Shown: positions 10,691 through 21,785, numbered from the stretch's first letter. The stretch is DNA of 64,000 bases from Carposina sasakii (GCA_014607495.2 CP053170.1:434001-498000); one strand, 5' to 3'. Notes: generated by a model not told the origin, from the letters alone. Program-made: numbers and translations.

Positions 10691-13250
10691 GAAGGCATGT
10701 TAAGCCGTTGGTCTCTCGGTTGAAAGAGGGTTTTTATGTTCTATGTGTATTTTTACATTCAGATGTGAGCTGCTGGAACTTTAACGTGAGTTCTAGACTT
10801 GATTTTAGTTTCACGTTGCAAGTCTACTCCACATCTATGAAAAATTAAAGAGTTCTGGCCTTTAAGAATGTTTAAGAATTATTTTGGAACTATTGAAAAA
10901 GTTTTTATATACTTTGTGTATTTTTTACATTCAAGTGTGAGCTGCTGGAATATTTACGTGAGTTCCGGACTTGATTTTTAGTTGCAGGTTGCAGGTCTAC
11001 CTCAGATCTATTAAAAAACAAAAGAGTTCTAGCCTTCGAGAACCTTTGAGAATTAATTTGGAACGATTAAAATAGTTTTTATATACTTTGTATATTTTTT
11101 ACATTCAGGTGTGAGCTGCTGGAATATTTACGTGAGTTCTGGACTTCATTTTAGTTCTAGGTTGCAAGTCTACTCCAGATCTGTGAAAATCAATAGAGTT
11201 CTACCCTTTGAGAAGCTTTGAGATGTTTTTGAAACGATGTTGGTAGGGCTTTTACATACTTTTTGTATTTTCTACATTCAGGTAAGCGCTGCTGGATCTT
11301 TTACGTGAGTTATTTTTACTTCATTTTAGTTCCAAGTTGCAGGTCTACTCCAAATCTATTAAAAACAAAAGACTTTTAGCCTTCGAGAAACTTTGAGAAT
11401 TATTTTGAAACGATTGAAAGAGTTTTTATATACATTGTGTATTTTTTACATTCAGGTGTGAGCTGCTGGAACTTTTACGTGAGTTTTGGACTTGTTTTTA
11501 GTTCCTAGTTGCAGGTTTACTCCAAATCCAATAAAAACAAAAGAGTTCTAGCCTTCGAGAACCTTTGAGAATTATTTTGGGACGATTGATAGGGTTTTTG
11601 CAAACTTTTTATAATTTCTACGTTCAGGTGTGCGCTGCTGGAATTTTTACGTGAGTTTTGAACTTGATTTTATTTCCAGGTTGCAGGTCTACTCCAGATC
11701 TATTAAAAACAAAAGAGTTCTACCCTTTGAGAAGCTCTGAATTTTTTTTTTTAAACGATTGATAGAGTATTTACATACTTTTTGTATTTTCTACATTCAG
11801 GTGTGCGCTGCTGGAATTTTTACGTGAGTTCTGGACTTGATTTTAATTCATGGTTGCAGGTCTACTCCAAATCTATTAAAAACAAAAGACTTTTAGCCTT
11901 CGAGAAACTTTGAGAATTATTTTGAAACGATTGAAAGAGTTTTTATATACATTGTGTATTTTTTACATTCAGGTGTGGGCTGCTGGAATTTTTAGGTGAC
12001 TTTTGGACTTGATTTTAGTTCCAGATTGCAGGTCTACTCCAGATCTATTAAAAACAAAAGAGTTATAGCCTTCGAGAACTTTTGAGAATTATTTTCAAAC
12101 GATTGAAAGAGTTTTTATATACATTGTGTATTTTTTACATTTAGGTGTAAGCTGCTGGAACTTATACGTGAGTTCTCGACTTGATTTTAGTTCCAGATTG
12201 CAGGTCTACTCCAAATCTATTAAAAACAAAAGACTTTTAGCCTTCGAGAAACTTTGAGAATTATTTTGAAACGATTGAAAGAGTTTATATATATTTGTAT
12301 TGTGTATTTTTTACATTCAGGTGTGAGCTGCTGGAACTTTTACGTGAGTTTTGGACTTGATTTTAGTTCCAGGTGGCAGGTCTACTCCAGATGTATGAAA
12401 ATCATAAGAGTTCTACCGTTTGAGAAGCTTTGAGAATTTTTTTGAACCGATTGATAGGGTTTTTACATACTTTTTGTATTTTCTACATTTAGGTGTAAGC
12501 TGCTGGAACTTATACGTGAGTTCTCGACTTGATTTTAGTTCCAGATTGCAGGTCTACTCCAAATCTATTAAAAACAAAAGACTTTTAGCCTTCGAGAAAC
12601 TTTGAGAATTATTTTGAAACGATTGAAAGAGTTTTTATATATGTAATTTTTTTACATTCAGGTGTGAGCTGCTGGAACTTTTACGTGAGTTTTGGACTTG
12701 ATTTTAGTTCCAGGTGGCAGGTCTACTCCAGATCTATTAAAAACAAAAGAGTTTCAGCCTTCAAGAATATTTGAGAATTATTTTGAAACGATTGAAAGTT
12801 TTTATATACTTTTTGTATCTTCTACATTCACGTGTGCGCTGCTGGAACTTTTACGTGAGTTCTGGACTTGATTTTAGTTACAGGTTGCAGGTCTACTCCA
12901 GATCTATTAAAAACAAAAGAGTTTCAGCCTTCAAGAATATTTGAGAATTATTTTGAAACGATTGAAAGAGTTTTTATATACTTTTTGTATTTTCTACATT
13001 CAGGTGTGCTCTGCTAGAACTTTTACGTAAGTTCTGGACTTGATGTTAGTTCCAGGTTGTAGGTCTACTTCAGATCCATGAAAATCAAAAGAGTTCTACA
13101 CTTTGAGAAGCTTTGAGATTTTTTTTGAAACGATTGATAGGGTTTTTACATACTTTATGTATTTTCTACATTCAGGTATGCGCTGCTGGAACTTTTACGT
13201 GAGTTCTGGACTTGATTTTAGTTTCAGGTTACAGGTCTACTACGGAATAA
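10691..13250. repeat. 172-bp satellite array, about 15 units
   Basis: The landmark word gagctgctgg or gcgctgctgg recurs near 10767, 10939, 11113, 11286, 11460, 11632, 11805, 11977, 12149, 12325, 12497, 12665, 12836, 13008 and 13180. Spacing is 168-176 bp, mostly 172-174. Each unit also carries ttttacattcaggtgtg, tacgtgagttctggacttga and caggtctactccagatct. Variants are shared between non-adjacent units: agacttttagccttcgaga occurs near 11366, 11886, 12233 and 12580, suggesting higher-order duplication. Short open frames across it are by-products. Confidence 0.95.
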
Positions 13251-13424
13251 TAAATTGTGAAACAGTTATTCTTTATAAATTGTTTGGAGCGATGAATTTA
13301 CATAATCTGCTGTGAATTCATAATTTTCTATGGAAAGTTAATCAGATTATTATCAATTGACTTTTTTCAGGGTTAAAACAACTTAAGTATATATAAAAAA
13401 TATTAGGAACTATAGAACTGAGCT

Positions 13425-14538
13425 GCACGTGAACACATCTAATTGGAACTTTACGAAAAAATAGGAAGCATTTTCCTAAGGTTGTCGTTTCTACGAAGCT
13501 GAAAAAAGGCCAGTTTATAGCGAAAGAAAGTGAGGATGGGATAACTGTTTTACGATGGAAAGATAAACGAGATGTGTTGGTACTTTCCACAAAACATTCA
13601 ACACGTTTTGTTTCCGTTACCAAAAATAATAAAACCACGATGAAACCGGCTATTGTTGTAGATTATAACAAGGCAAAAGGAGCAGTAGATTTAGCTGATC
13701 AAATGGCAGCATATCAAACTCCATTAAGGAAGTCCCTAAAATGGTATAAAAAACTGGCATTTGATCTTATTTTGAATGTCGCAATGGTAAACGCTTTAGT
13801 TTTGTATAAAAGCGTCACAAATAAGTCCATACCTATAGTAGATTTTAGAAAAGAAATACTAAAGAGTTTTATGTCAAAACCTTCAATACCCAGAGCACCT
13901 TCGGGCCGAACAACAAGAAGAAAACACGTTCTTCAGAAAAAAGCAGGACCTTCTTTGAAGGTGCGTCGGTCTTGTGTAGAATGTTACAAGAAAAATGTGT
14001 CTACATTTGGGCGTGTAATAGCCAGAAACAAGACCAAAAAAGTACCTACTTTCTGTAATGCTTGCCCAGACAAACCATTTCTATGTGTTGAGTGTTCTGC
14101 CAACGTTCATATATAATTTTATAGGTATTTTTCATTACTGTTCCTTTTTATATGACTATTTGTTATCGTTGTTATCTACCAATGTTAAAGAAAGTTTTAC
14201 TGTTAATTGAGTTAAATTTTTAGAAAAAAAAATGTCTTGATTTTTTGTGGTTTTCTCAATAAATTTATTTGTATGGTAATTGTAGTTTTTCTTTCTAAGT
14301 TCTTAAATTTTTCAAAAACCAACTTGATATGGAAAAGCTAGAGGGCCCCGCGGGTCAATTAATATGAGATTTAGTTTGACAGCACTGCCCAACGGCCTGT
14401 AAGAACGAAACGAAAACCCTCGTAAAATGCGGTCATCACTGACTGACGCGGCTTGAACTGAAAGTCTATATGTCAACCATCACTGACCGACACGGCCTGA
14501 ATAGGAAACTGCGTTTTTTTTTCTCGGCATAGAACGTG
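13425..14538 (+). pseudogene. piggyBac-like transposase, C-terminal half with right end
   Basis: The frame begins with THLIGTLRKNRK at 13425 and is open to the stop at 14114-14116. It includes VVDYNKAKGAVDLADQM, which holds the third catalytic aspartate region, and a C-terminal Cys-rich finger (SCVECYKKN, FCNACPDKPFLCVEC). The N-terminal half with the first two catalytic aspartates is missing; satellite-side sequence abuts. Downstream, ggcatagaacgtg (14526-14538) followed by TTAA (14539-14542) looks like the right terminus and target site. The family resembles the complete piggyBac at 37719-40277. Confidence 0.85.
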
Positions 14539-14605
14539 TTAAATATTAAAACACTTGTTTTTTGTCAATAAGCATTTTTTATTTGGTGATTAATTACATA
14601 CTTAA

Positions 14606-16736
14606 TTAGTTATTTCCTCTATTTAAATTATGAAAATATTGCGCAAATTCAGTTCGAATTTCATAAATATTTCTGGATGAGCGTCTTGGTACATCTGCTA
14701 TTGGCCGAATAGCTGAAGTCTCTGGGTTGGTTTGATTCTGTCTCCAAGAGCCATCAACATGTACTCCGTCAACTATGGAATCAAAAGTTCCCGGAGGAGC
14801 GTAAATGTCACGAGAAGCTGTACTTTTTCTTAAAAAATTGTGTAGCAAAATACAAGTCATAATTACTGTTGATACATTCTTTATATCAATCTCAATTGGT
14901 TTTTTAAATATTCGAAAAACAGTAGTTAGAACGCCGAAGGCATTTTCAACGATTACTCGAGAACTACAAAGTTTGTAATTAAATGTTCGTTCTATTGAGT
15001 TGATATTATGATTACCAGGAAAAGGTTTCATTATATGTTTATGTAACGCAAAAGCTCCATCACCAATAAATACATAAGGTATATTCATTTCCCTTCCGGG
15101 TAAAGGAGCGTCTGGTGGCAAATTAATTGTGCCTGTGTCAATTTTTTGCCAAAGTAGACAGTTATGAAAAATTCCTCCATCACTGATGCGTCCGTGGCCG
15201 CCAATATCAGCAAAAATAAAACGGTATTCACTATCGACTAGGGCCATTAGGACGATGCTATATGTATGCTTATAGTTATAATATTGTGAGCCACTGTTTG
15301 GTGGGCATTTAATTACAATATGCTTCCCATCTATAGCTGCGACACACCGTGGAAACTTATTTTTAAATCCCTCTTCTAAATGTAACCATTCCTCTGGTGT
15401 TTGTGGTAACTGAAACAAAAACAATAATTTATTTATTTTTCCAGAATTTACAAGATGAGCCAATACAATCTCAAATAGATGTTCAAATACAATCTCCACG
15501 CGATGTAGAATCCTCACTACCATCACAGCCAGTCCCTTCGCCATCACAGTTACTTCCATCGCCACTACCAGCACACATCACGCAAAAAAAAAGAAAAGCT
15601 AGTAGCCTCATAGATGAAGCACAAATTAAAATATTCCAGTCTTTAGACACTTTAAACCAAGTTATGAAGGATAAAAGAAAACATACAGATGATGAAGACG
15701 AGTGCGACATTTATGCGAAACTTTTAGCTAAAAGATTACGAAAATATCCTGGGTCAATGCGAGCAAGAATTATGTACAAAATAGACGGTCTTCTTTTAGA
15801 AAATCCTTGTCCAGATAATCTACTATCAAGAGTAGGCTCACATTATTCATCGTCACCGTCACCTCAATCACAATATTCAGGTTACCAAATTATTTCAACA
15901 CCCTCTCCAGTGCATGTCATTCCACAGACTGAACAACCTCAAGAAGCGTATGTAATGCAACCAACAGAGTCAGAATCATCACTACAGCTCAGTATCCCAG
16001 AGACACCTCACAACCTGAGAATGATTGAAAGAGCATACTGGGATGCTACACAAAATTCATTTTAATGTTTTTTTTTTCTTTTGGTGTCTTTGATTACGTC
16101 TACCACCTATTAGATATACTTAGGTACTTACTTTGCAATTACATCATTATTATTTGACTTATTTGATTAAACGAAATTTAAAACTGCTTGTGTTTCTTAC
16201 TTACCTTTATTTCATATTTGAGGACAGAGTTGATAGCTTTGCATACTTCAGGAATAATTAACGAAATGGCTGGTACAGAAACCTTGAATAGGTAGTGGAG
16301 ACTTCGATAACTATCTCCCGTTGCTAAATATCGTAAAGTTATGGCCAAACGTATTTTTGCTGGTATAGGTATTCTCAGTCTAGTATGGTTTTTCTTAATC
16401 ATGGGTTCAATTTTACTCAACAAGAATTCAAAATCTGTAGGTGACATTCTGCAGTCAATTCGTTAAAAAATAAATCTATACTGTTTCTGTAACAAAAAAA
16501 TGTACTTTAATATTACATACATACATATCACATACATGTTACATACATACATACACACATATTACAAACATACACTTTAAGTAGGTAGAAGGTACTCACG
16601 TCGTTCTATTGCGATGAATTTGCTTTATCCACCATATTCTTTGACGACGACGCCTTTTCTTTCTTTTCAAAATACATAAATAATTGTTTAAACTGAGCAG
16701 ATATGCTGCCACCGCGATAATCTCGACGTCAGCCAT
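14606..16736 (-). CDS. Harbinger (PIF) transposase, HARBI1-like, three exons
   Basis: Best model on the minus strand: exon 1 16736-16600 (ATG, donor GTGAGT), exon 2 16448-16205 (acceptor CTGCAG, donor GTAAGT) and exon 3 15409-14606 (acceptor TTTCAG). Exon lengths 137+244+804 give a 394-residue frame without stops. Exon 1 encodes an Arg-rich segment (KRKKRRRRQRIWW), exon 2 a helical DNA-binding region, exon 3 the DDE_Tnp_4 nuclease with AAIDGKHIVIKCP, FIGDGAFALH and VIVENAFGVL, which carry the three acidic residues. HARBI1-type enzymes cut at TIRs and act with a Myb/MADF-type partner. Exon 1-2 joining is inferred from splice signals. It could still be active in protein terms. Element ends were not found. 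Confidence 0.75.
15445..16065 (+). CDS. Possible Harbinger accessory protein, BESS-like, partial
   Basis: A 207-residue frame on the opposite strand, inside intron 2 of the transposase. It begins after a good acceptor (tttatttttccag, ending 15444) with NLQDEPIQSQ, is Ser/Pro/Gln-rich, then has DDEDECDIYAKLLAKRLRKY followed by a helical segment. This is similar to a BESS motif found at the C-terminus of MADF proteins. Harbinger elements often carry a second DNA-binding protein, so the location fits. Its upstream exon, expected to hold MADF or Myb, was not found to the left. It may be lost, or the ORF may start internally. Confidence 0.5.
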   Translation, partial: NLQDEPIQSQIDVQIQSPRDVESSLPSQPVPSPSQLLPSPLPAHITQKKRKASSLIDEAQIKIFQSLDTLNQVMKDKRKHTDDEDECDIYAKLLAKRLRKYPGSMRARIMYKIDGLLLENPCPDNLLSRVGSHYSSSPSPQSQYSGYQIISTPSPVHVIPQTEQPQEAYVMQPTESESSLQLSIPETPHNLRMIERAYWDATQNSF

Positions 16737-16892
16737 TGTTGCGAGTCATTCAATAAAGAAGTAGGAAGGCTGAATGTGAACACTCGCTCGCGTCGACGTT
16801 GCCACGGAAATATTTAGAGCAACGTTCGCAGCAACAGCAGCGGCAGCGGCAGCGGCAGCGGCTGAATGTAAATGATACATTAGTTAAACTAG
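16450..16892. other. Harbinger intron 1, first-exon flank and CAG-rich tail
   Basis: Holds the transposase intron 1 (16599-16449) and exon 1, then a short gcagcggcagcggcagcgg repeat at about 16840-16862 that may mark the element edge. No TIR pair was matched. Confidence 0.4.
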
Positions 16893-17185
16893 ATGAACAC
16901 CTCAAATGTGAGGTGTTCAGATGAACCTCAAATGTGAGGTGTTCAGATGAACCTCAAATGAGGTGTTGAGCCGTTTATTACCATTCACTCAATCAATATC
17001 CAGTCTTATTACCCTTACATAGAGTTCGTTTTGGTTAAATGAGGTGTACCTCGCGGGGAGAACTCGAGGTTCATTACCATTCACTCAATTATCCAGTCTT
17101 ATTGCCCTTACATAGAGTTGCTTTTGGTTAAATGAGGTGAACACCTCAAATGAGGTGTACCTTGCGAGGAGAATTGAGGTCCTCC
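16893..17185. repeat. Duplicated AT-rich block with gaggtgttc palindromes
   Basis: Small palindromes (gaacacctcaaatgtgaggtgttc type) are repeated three times at 16893-16970. A unit of about 120 bp containing taccattcactcaat and cttacatagagttcgttttgg then occurs twice (about 16978-17080 and 17083-17180). It probably represents the edge of an unidentified element. Confidence 0.65.
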
Positions 17186-17227
17186 TTCATCCTCGTTTTG
17201 ATATGACGAGTTACCCATTACTAATTT

Positions 17228-17474
17228 TGTAGCGCGAGTATGTTCTTTATACTCAAGAAAACTAGGATCATTTTTCTATAAAAACCCAAATATAGATGTA
17301 GGATGCGTGTGATGGAGCGTAGTGAGTGATGTATGACAGATGGAAAGAGATAGAGAATGCGAGAGGGAGAAAGAGGACCACGCATGGAGGAACAAGAGGT
17401 GTACACGTGGAAGTAGAATAAAGAAGTTAATTAAATAAAAGAAGCAATTGTTTAATTGTTAATAATCCCCACAA
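17228..17474 (+). repeat. 5' LTR of a gypsy-like element
   Basis: Starts TGTAGCGCGAGTATG and ends AATCCCCACA, with a possible TATA box (ctataaaaa, near 17277). It is followed after four bases by a primer-binding site. Similarity of its start to the sequence at 18482 (TGTAGCACGACACTAGG) supports an LTR pair, though the downstream copy is partial. Confidence 0.7.
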
Positions 17475-17478
17475 ATTT

Positions 17479-17496
17479 TGGGGGCTCGTCCGGGAT
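17479..17496 (+). promoter_or_regulatory. Primer-binding site for tRNA-Pro
   Basis: TGGGGGCTCGTCCGGGAT, an 18-base match to the well-known PBS complementary to the 3' end of tRNA-Pro. It lies four bases after the LTR and before gag, the expected place for minus-strand priming. Confidence 0.85.
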
Positions 17497-17561
17497 TGGA
17501 ACAATTAAACAAGAAGAACGAAGTAAAAATAATTTGTGCAAAGAAGCTCGGAAAACGAAAG

Positions 17562-18053
17562 ATGGCGATGATGGCGGAAAGTGATAGATTTTACGGCATT
17601 ACAAAATTCAGCGGAGACGATAATTCACACTCATCGTCTAAGTGGGCGCAGGATATCGAAGACATTGCCGAAATATTTGGTTGGACTGCTCAGCAGAAAT
17701 TGGTAATAGCTCGTCGATCACTAACCGGCACGGCCGAGCTATGGCTACGAACGGAAAAAGTTGCAAAGACGTACGAAGAATTGAAAGCCGCAGTACAAAA
17801 GGAGTTTACAGACGCAGTGAATTCTAAAGAGATGCACGAAATTATAACTGCACGCAAGAAACGCCGCGACGAATCATTTTATCAGTACATGCTGGTCATG
17901 AAGGAAATGGGAAAACGCGCCAAATTCCCAGATTATGTGGCTATCCAGTATGTAATTGATGGAATCATAGATACTGAGGTAAATAAGATGATTTTATATG
18001 GCGCTACGACGTATCCTGTGTTGAAAGGTATTTACAGTTCATTGCATAAAACA
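17562..18053 (+). pseudogene. Gypsy-like gag, truncated
   Basis: The ATG at 17562 opens a frame of about 164 residues with the retrotransposon gag helical core: FYGITKFSGDD, WTAQQKLVIARRSLTGTAEL, TYEELKAAVQKEF and RDESFYQYMLVMKEMG. Similarity stops near residue 155 (about 18025), where the sequence changes to non-gag DNA. Zinc knuckles and the whole pol are missing, and the next recognisable part is the 3' end of the element. Any protein would be only a capsid-like fragment. Confidence 0.8.
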
Positions 18054-18208
18054 TAAAATTCCATAAAATGCTAGACATAAAATTCCTGTGTGAAATTCCT
18101 ACCACCAAGTAAAGTTGTTAAGTGGTTGTCACTTGAGATGAAGTGTGTAGTTAGGGATGGTGCATATTTACGCGATCAAGTTTTTACTTGGAAATACGTA
18201 AACCAGGT

Positions 18209-18600
18209 ACAGGCCGAAATACGCGGAAGACTTCGAAAGTATTTGCCTTGCAAGTATCGTAGTGATAGTTTGAATCCAAAATTATACCTTAGGCTATCTA
18301 TTAAGGTGTATAATCGCGCTATGTGAAAGAAAATACTTTCAAAGTAAAAATGTTCTTTTTGCCAGCGGGATTATAACACGCAACCATATTGAAATAAGGA
18401 CTATTTTTCTCTGAACTTTAGTACTTTAGTACCTAGGCATCGGCGCCCGGCAACCCGTGGAATACTTGAAGGTATTTATTTTGTAGCACGACACTAGGAT
18501 AATATTTCTATGAAAACCTTGTAACAACTTGGTACAAGTTGTTTGTTTACAGTACATACTTTGTACAGCGGACTCGAAATATGAAGCACGACTATACGTG
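18209..18600 (+). repeat. 3' end and partial 3' LTR of the deleted LTR element
   Basis: The segment 18209-18481 (starting ggccgaaatacg) recurs in reverse orientation at about 43787-44046. It ends against TGTAGCACGA (18482), which matches the start of the LTR at 17228. The LTR-like sequence carries on with actaggataatatttctatgaaaacc, similar to 17265-17290, and fades near 18600. The whole unit 17228-18600 is an LTR element that lost nearly all of pol. Confidence 0.65.
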
Positions 18601-18611
18601 AGCAAGCTCCT

Positions 18612-18935
18612 GCTGACAGCGCCAAAGCTGCGGCGCTGGAGTTTCAAAAGTGTGCAAAAGTAGGCAGTCTAATGGAAATCCTGTGCCCGCTGCTGCTGAC
18701 GGCGCCGGAGCTGTACCCGATTTGGACCTCCAAAAGTGTGCAAAAGTGGGCAGTCTAATGGATGTGCTGTGATCGCTTCTGCTGACGGCGCCGGAGCTGT
18801 CCCCGTTTTGGACCTCCAAAAATGGGCAGTCTAAGGGGTATGCTATGCCCGCATCTGCTGACGTCGCAGGAGCTGTACCCGGTTTGGAGCTCCAAAAGTG
18901 TGCAGGAGTAGGAAGTGCTGTGACCTGTGAAACTC
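18612..18935. repeat. Minisatellite, 4 units of about 84 bp
   Basis: gctgacggcgccggagctgt recurs at 18612 (variant), 18695, 18781 and 18857 (variant). Each copy is followed by a ttggacctccaaaagtgtgc-type stretch and, in most copies, agtctaatgg. It is GC-richer than its surroundings. Overlapping open frames on the minus strand are by-products. Confidence 0.85.
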
Positions 18936-19193
18936 TTTTGGTACATAAATAAGTACATACTTTAATTAAAACTTCAAATAAAACAAGTATGGTATGTACA
19001 GAAGAGAATGAAGTATTTAAAGTATTCAAAATACTTCAAAGTATCTGGAAACCTGGTTTTTAGCCCTGGTACGAATTGATGGACGTACTTCAAAGCCCTG
19101 GTACGCAAATCGTCAAGTACGACCCATATCTAGTGTAGATTTAACAATGACGTGAATTAAGCATAGCAATTTCGTTGTGTTATTACGTTATAG
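18936..19193. other. Non-coding spacer
   Basis: AT-rich, with short duplicated words (agccctggtacg, twice, about 19063-19103). No gene seen. Confidence 0.4.
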
Positions 19194-19952
19194 CCGAGGT
19201 GATTTATCAAAACCCCAACCTGGAGCTCAAGGACGTTTAAGGAGTGATCGGTTATGGCAAGAGCTTGCTTGCATTTTAAACTCTGTTGGTGGTGATGTGG
19301 CAAAAACGCCAGATAAATGGAAAAAAAGTAAGTTACTAAAGTACCTAGCTCCTTGATAAATAATTAAATACTAACTGTTTTAAGCTTTGTTACAAGAGGC
19401 ATATACATTTGCACAGTTTTTAATTATACCTATGCATTATTTTAGGTATGGGTAGACTGGAAAACAAAAACAAAAAAAAAACTTAATATCCGGCAACATG
19501 CAAGCGGTACTGGTGGTGGTCCAAGTTCAAGGCAAGCTCTGACCGTGTTGGAAGAGAGAGTTGTTGCCTTGCTCGGGGTGACAACAGTGACGGGACAACC
19601 AGGGATCCAGGAGCATGGATTACATTCTCTCGACATGGTTAGTCACATCAAGTACCTATTCTTTAATCCATATCACAAGTGTGATTGTTTCTTCGAGCTT
19701 GTCACTAAGGGATTGTACATCTTCGAGTGTGACGGTTACTCTCTCTAACTGCTTAATGGATTATAAAAAAGGAATATGTTATTTTTATGAAATAAGGGCT
19801 GGGGAAGGCTACTTTTAGCCATATTAACATACTGTCCTCATGAAGTTTTTTCTTGGTTTAAAATAATTTTAAATAATTGCAGGAACCGTCACAACCAATT
19901 GCAGAAGGAGATGAAATGAGAAATGATTCATATGAAAATCTTATAGATTCAG
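19194..19952 (+). pseudogene. Myb/SANT-like DNA-binding protein gene, three-exon remnant
   Basis: Exon 1 19194-19327 encodes RGDLSKPQPGAQGRLRSDRL and LWQELACILNSVGGDV. Exon 2 19446-19637 encodes VWVDWKTKTKKKLNIRQH and SGTGGGPSSRQALTVLEERV. Exon 3 19883-19952 encodes EPSQPIAEGDEMRND. Splice signals (GTAAGT, TTTTAG, GTTAGT, TTGCAG) are canonical. The domain is the Myb/SANT type common in insect genomes as Harbinger partners. Joining exons 1 and 2 leaves the frame off by one at a run of seven A, so this copy is probably broken. No upstream exon with a start was found. Confidence 0.7.
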
Positions 19953-20282
19953 GTGAATTTATTAAAATGTTTTCATATTTGTTTGTATGCATGAGGTAGA
20001 TTGTAAATATATCAATTACAATGTAATAAATAATTCTTAATAATTAATAAATTAATTCTTATTGTTACTTCCATTTTTGCGGAAATTTGAGTAACAGAAA
20101 CGGAATTTATAAAGTTATATTTGCATTTACCAGATTCTTGTTTTTTTTTATTATTTATATATTATGTTAAAGTTTTATTCTTTTTTCATGTCACAGGAAA
20201 ATAATTTAGGTACCTTTTTTATTACAACAATTTATTAATAACGTTTTCACTAATATTGGAAACGCGAAAGTATACATATCGT

Positions 20283-20353
20283 ACCTTCGGTAGAACAACG
20301 ACACAATTGCGTATTGCAATTTTTGACAATTGTGCCCTTGTTCTACCGAAGGT
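20283..20353. repeat. 71-nt hairpin, 27-bp arms
   Basis: Left arm 20283-20309 (accttcggtagaacaa then cgacacaattg) pairs with the right arm 20327-20353 at 25 of 27 positions, with a 17-nt loop. The size and pairing resemble a microRNA precursor or a tiny MITE. Expression cannot be judged. Confidence 0.75.
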
Positions 20354-20539
20354 GTGATATGAGTTTGAGTTTGTTCCTCTTTTACGCCTAAGCCGCTAAA
20401 CTGATATAGATGAAATTTTATAGGTAGATGGATCAAGCACTGAACTAACACATAGGCTAATTTTTATACGGGAAAATTTCATGGTACTTGTAATCCGACA
20501 ATCAAGCTATTATTGCATATATTCGTATAGTAGCTATAG

Positions 20540-20969
20540 TATGGCAGCAAGTTTAAAGGTTCAAGAATCAGATTGCCAGGTCAAAGACAACGAGACACAC
20601 ACATTTTCTTTACCAATTTTAAATTCTATAAATGACTTTACCATCTTTCACGACTCCTGTCTCATAAACGATATTAACATTAATGAATTGCCAATTATAT
20701 GAAGATGTCGATTTACCCGCAACAATCAGATGAAGAAAATGAAAAAGAAGATTACGTTCAAGTTAAAAAATTTGATCTGACAAATAGAACAAAATAAATA
20801 ATGATAACGTACCATGTAATAATAAAAAAACAATCATATACATTGAAAATGATGACCTACCACAACAATCAAGTGAAGTAAATGGAAAAGAAGATTTAAA
20901 ATCTAATCAAATAAAACCATACCCCATAATCTCAAAAAATCGTGTAGAATCAGACGCAACCTCCAAATA
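20540..20969 (+). pseudogene. Decayed coding sequence with a duplicated acidic module
   Basis: An ATG frame (MAASLKVQESDCQVKDNETH) runs to a stop at 20699. Two similar downstream modules follow, reading LPQQSSEVNGKEDLKSN (about 20853-20907) and, in a shifted frame, QQSDEENEKEDYVQVKK (about 20720-20775). The similarity suggests an internally repeated exon of an unknown gene, now broken by stops. Confidence 0.35.
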
Positions 20970-21084
20970 AGATAAGAAAGCTATTTTGACTAAATCGTTA
21001 ACTTGTGTTGTGATACGTAAAGTAGCTTGCAGTACCTAAATGTAAAAACCCCACAACATTGCACAATATAATAAAATGTCATCA

Positions 21085-21785
21085 TTTTTCATCATTTACA
21101 GCCCTGAAAAGTCCACTGTTGGACATAGGCCTCCCCCAACAACCTCCACTCCGACCGGTCAGAAGCCGCCTGCATCCAACCGACGCCCGCGACCTGGGCC
21201 AGGTCGTCCGCCCACCTCGCGGGTGGCCTTCCCACGCTGCGCTTGCCGATACGTGGTATCCACTCTAGAACTTTCCGACTCCATCGGCCATCAGTTCTTC
21301 GAGCTATGTGTCCTGCCCATTGCCACTTCAGCTTGCTGGACCGTTGAGCTATGTTGGTGATCTTTGTACGTCTGTGGATCTCCTCATTTCTGATTCGATC
21401 ACGCAGAGAGATCCCAAGCATAGCTCTCTCTCCATCGCTAATACCTTCGTCTTTAAGGACTGGGGTATCTTGGACACAAATAAGCTTCGTAGTTTCCCGA
21501 ACGCTGCCCAGCCGAGTTGGATTCGCTGATTTACCTCCTTCTCAAAATTGGACCTACCTAGTTTTACTGTCTGTCCCAGGTAAACATACTCGTCAACAAC
21601 TTCGAGCATCGAGCTCCCAACCAGTACAGGAGTGGGCGGCACATGGACTTTCAACATGATCTTCGTCTTGTCTATGTTCATTTTTGATTGAGGCCATCGA
21701 GCATTGTGCTTAGATCCTTCAGCGATTTTGCCATGACCACGATGTCGTCTGCAAACCGAAGGTGAGTGATGTTTTCGCCATTGAT
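21085..21785 (-). mobile_element. RTE-type LINE, 3' fragment
   Basis: Minus-strand remnant of an RTE/BovB-clade ORF2. Reading from 21785, it encodes ITHLRFADDIVVMAKS, the reverse transcriptase catalytic FADD box. Frames at 21681-21349 (YVYLGQTVKLGRSNFEKEV) and 21421-21092 (SKLKWQWAGHIARRTDGRW) follow in different frames, so it is broken. It ends near 21078 in short atgatgaaaaatgatga repeats, as RTE elements do. It is 5'-truncated, with no endonuclease. Confidence 0.85.

Larger units (their letters stand above)
19953..21050. other. Mostly non-coding spacer
   Basis: Apart from the hairpin at 20283 and the decayed frame at 20540, I see no gene or repeat in this AT-rich stretch. Confidence 0.4.

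Noticed and set aside
10645..13315. Short repeated frames reading SGVSCWNFYVSS-like peptides
   Set aside because: They recur only because the 172-bp satellite repeats; unit lengths are not multiples of three and stops occur.
16893..16970. Palindromic gaggtgttc copies as a regulatory operator
   Set aside because: Tandem duplicated repeat next to TE edges; nothing links it to regulation.
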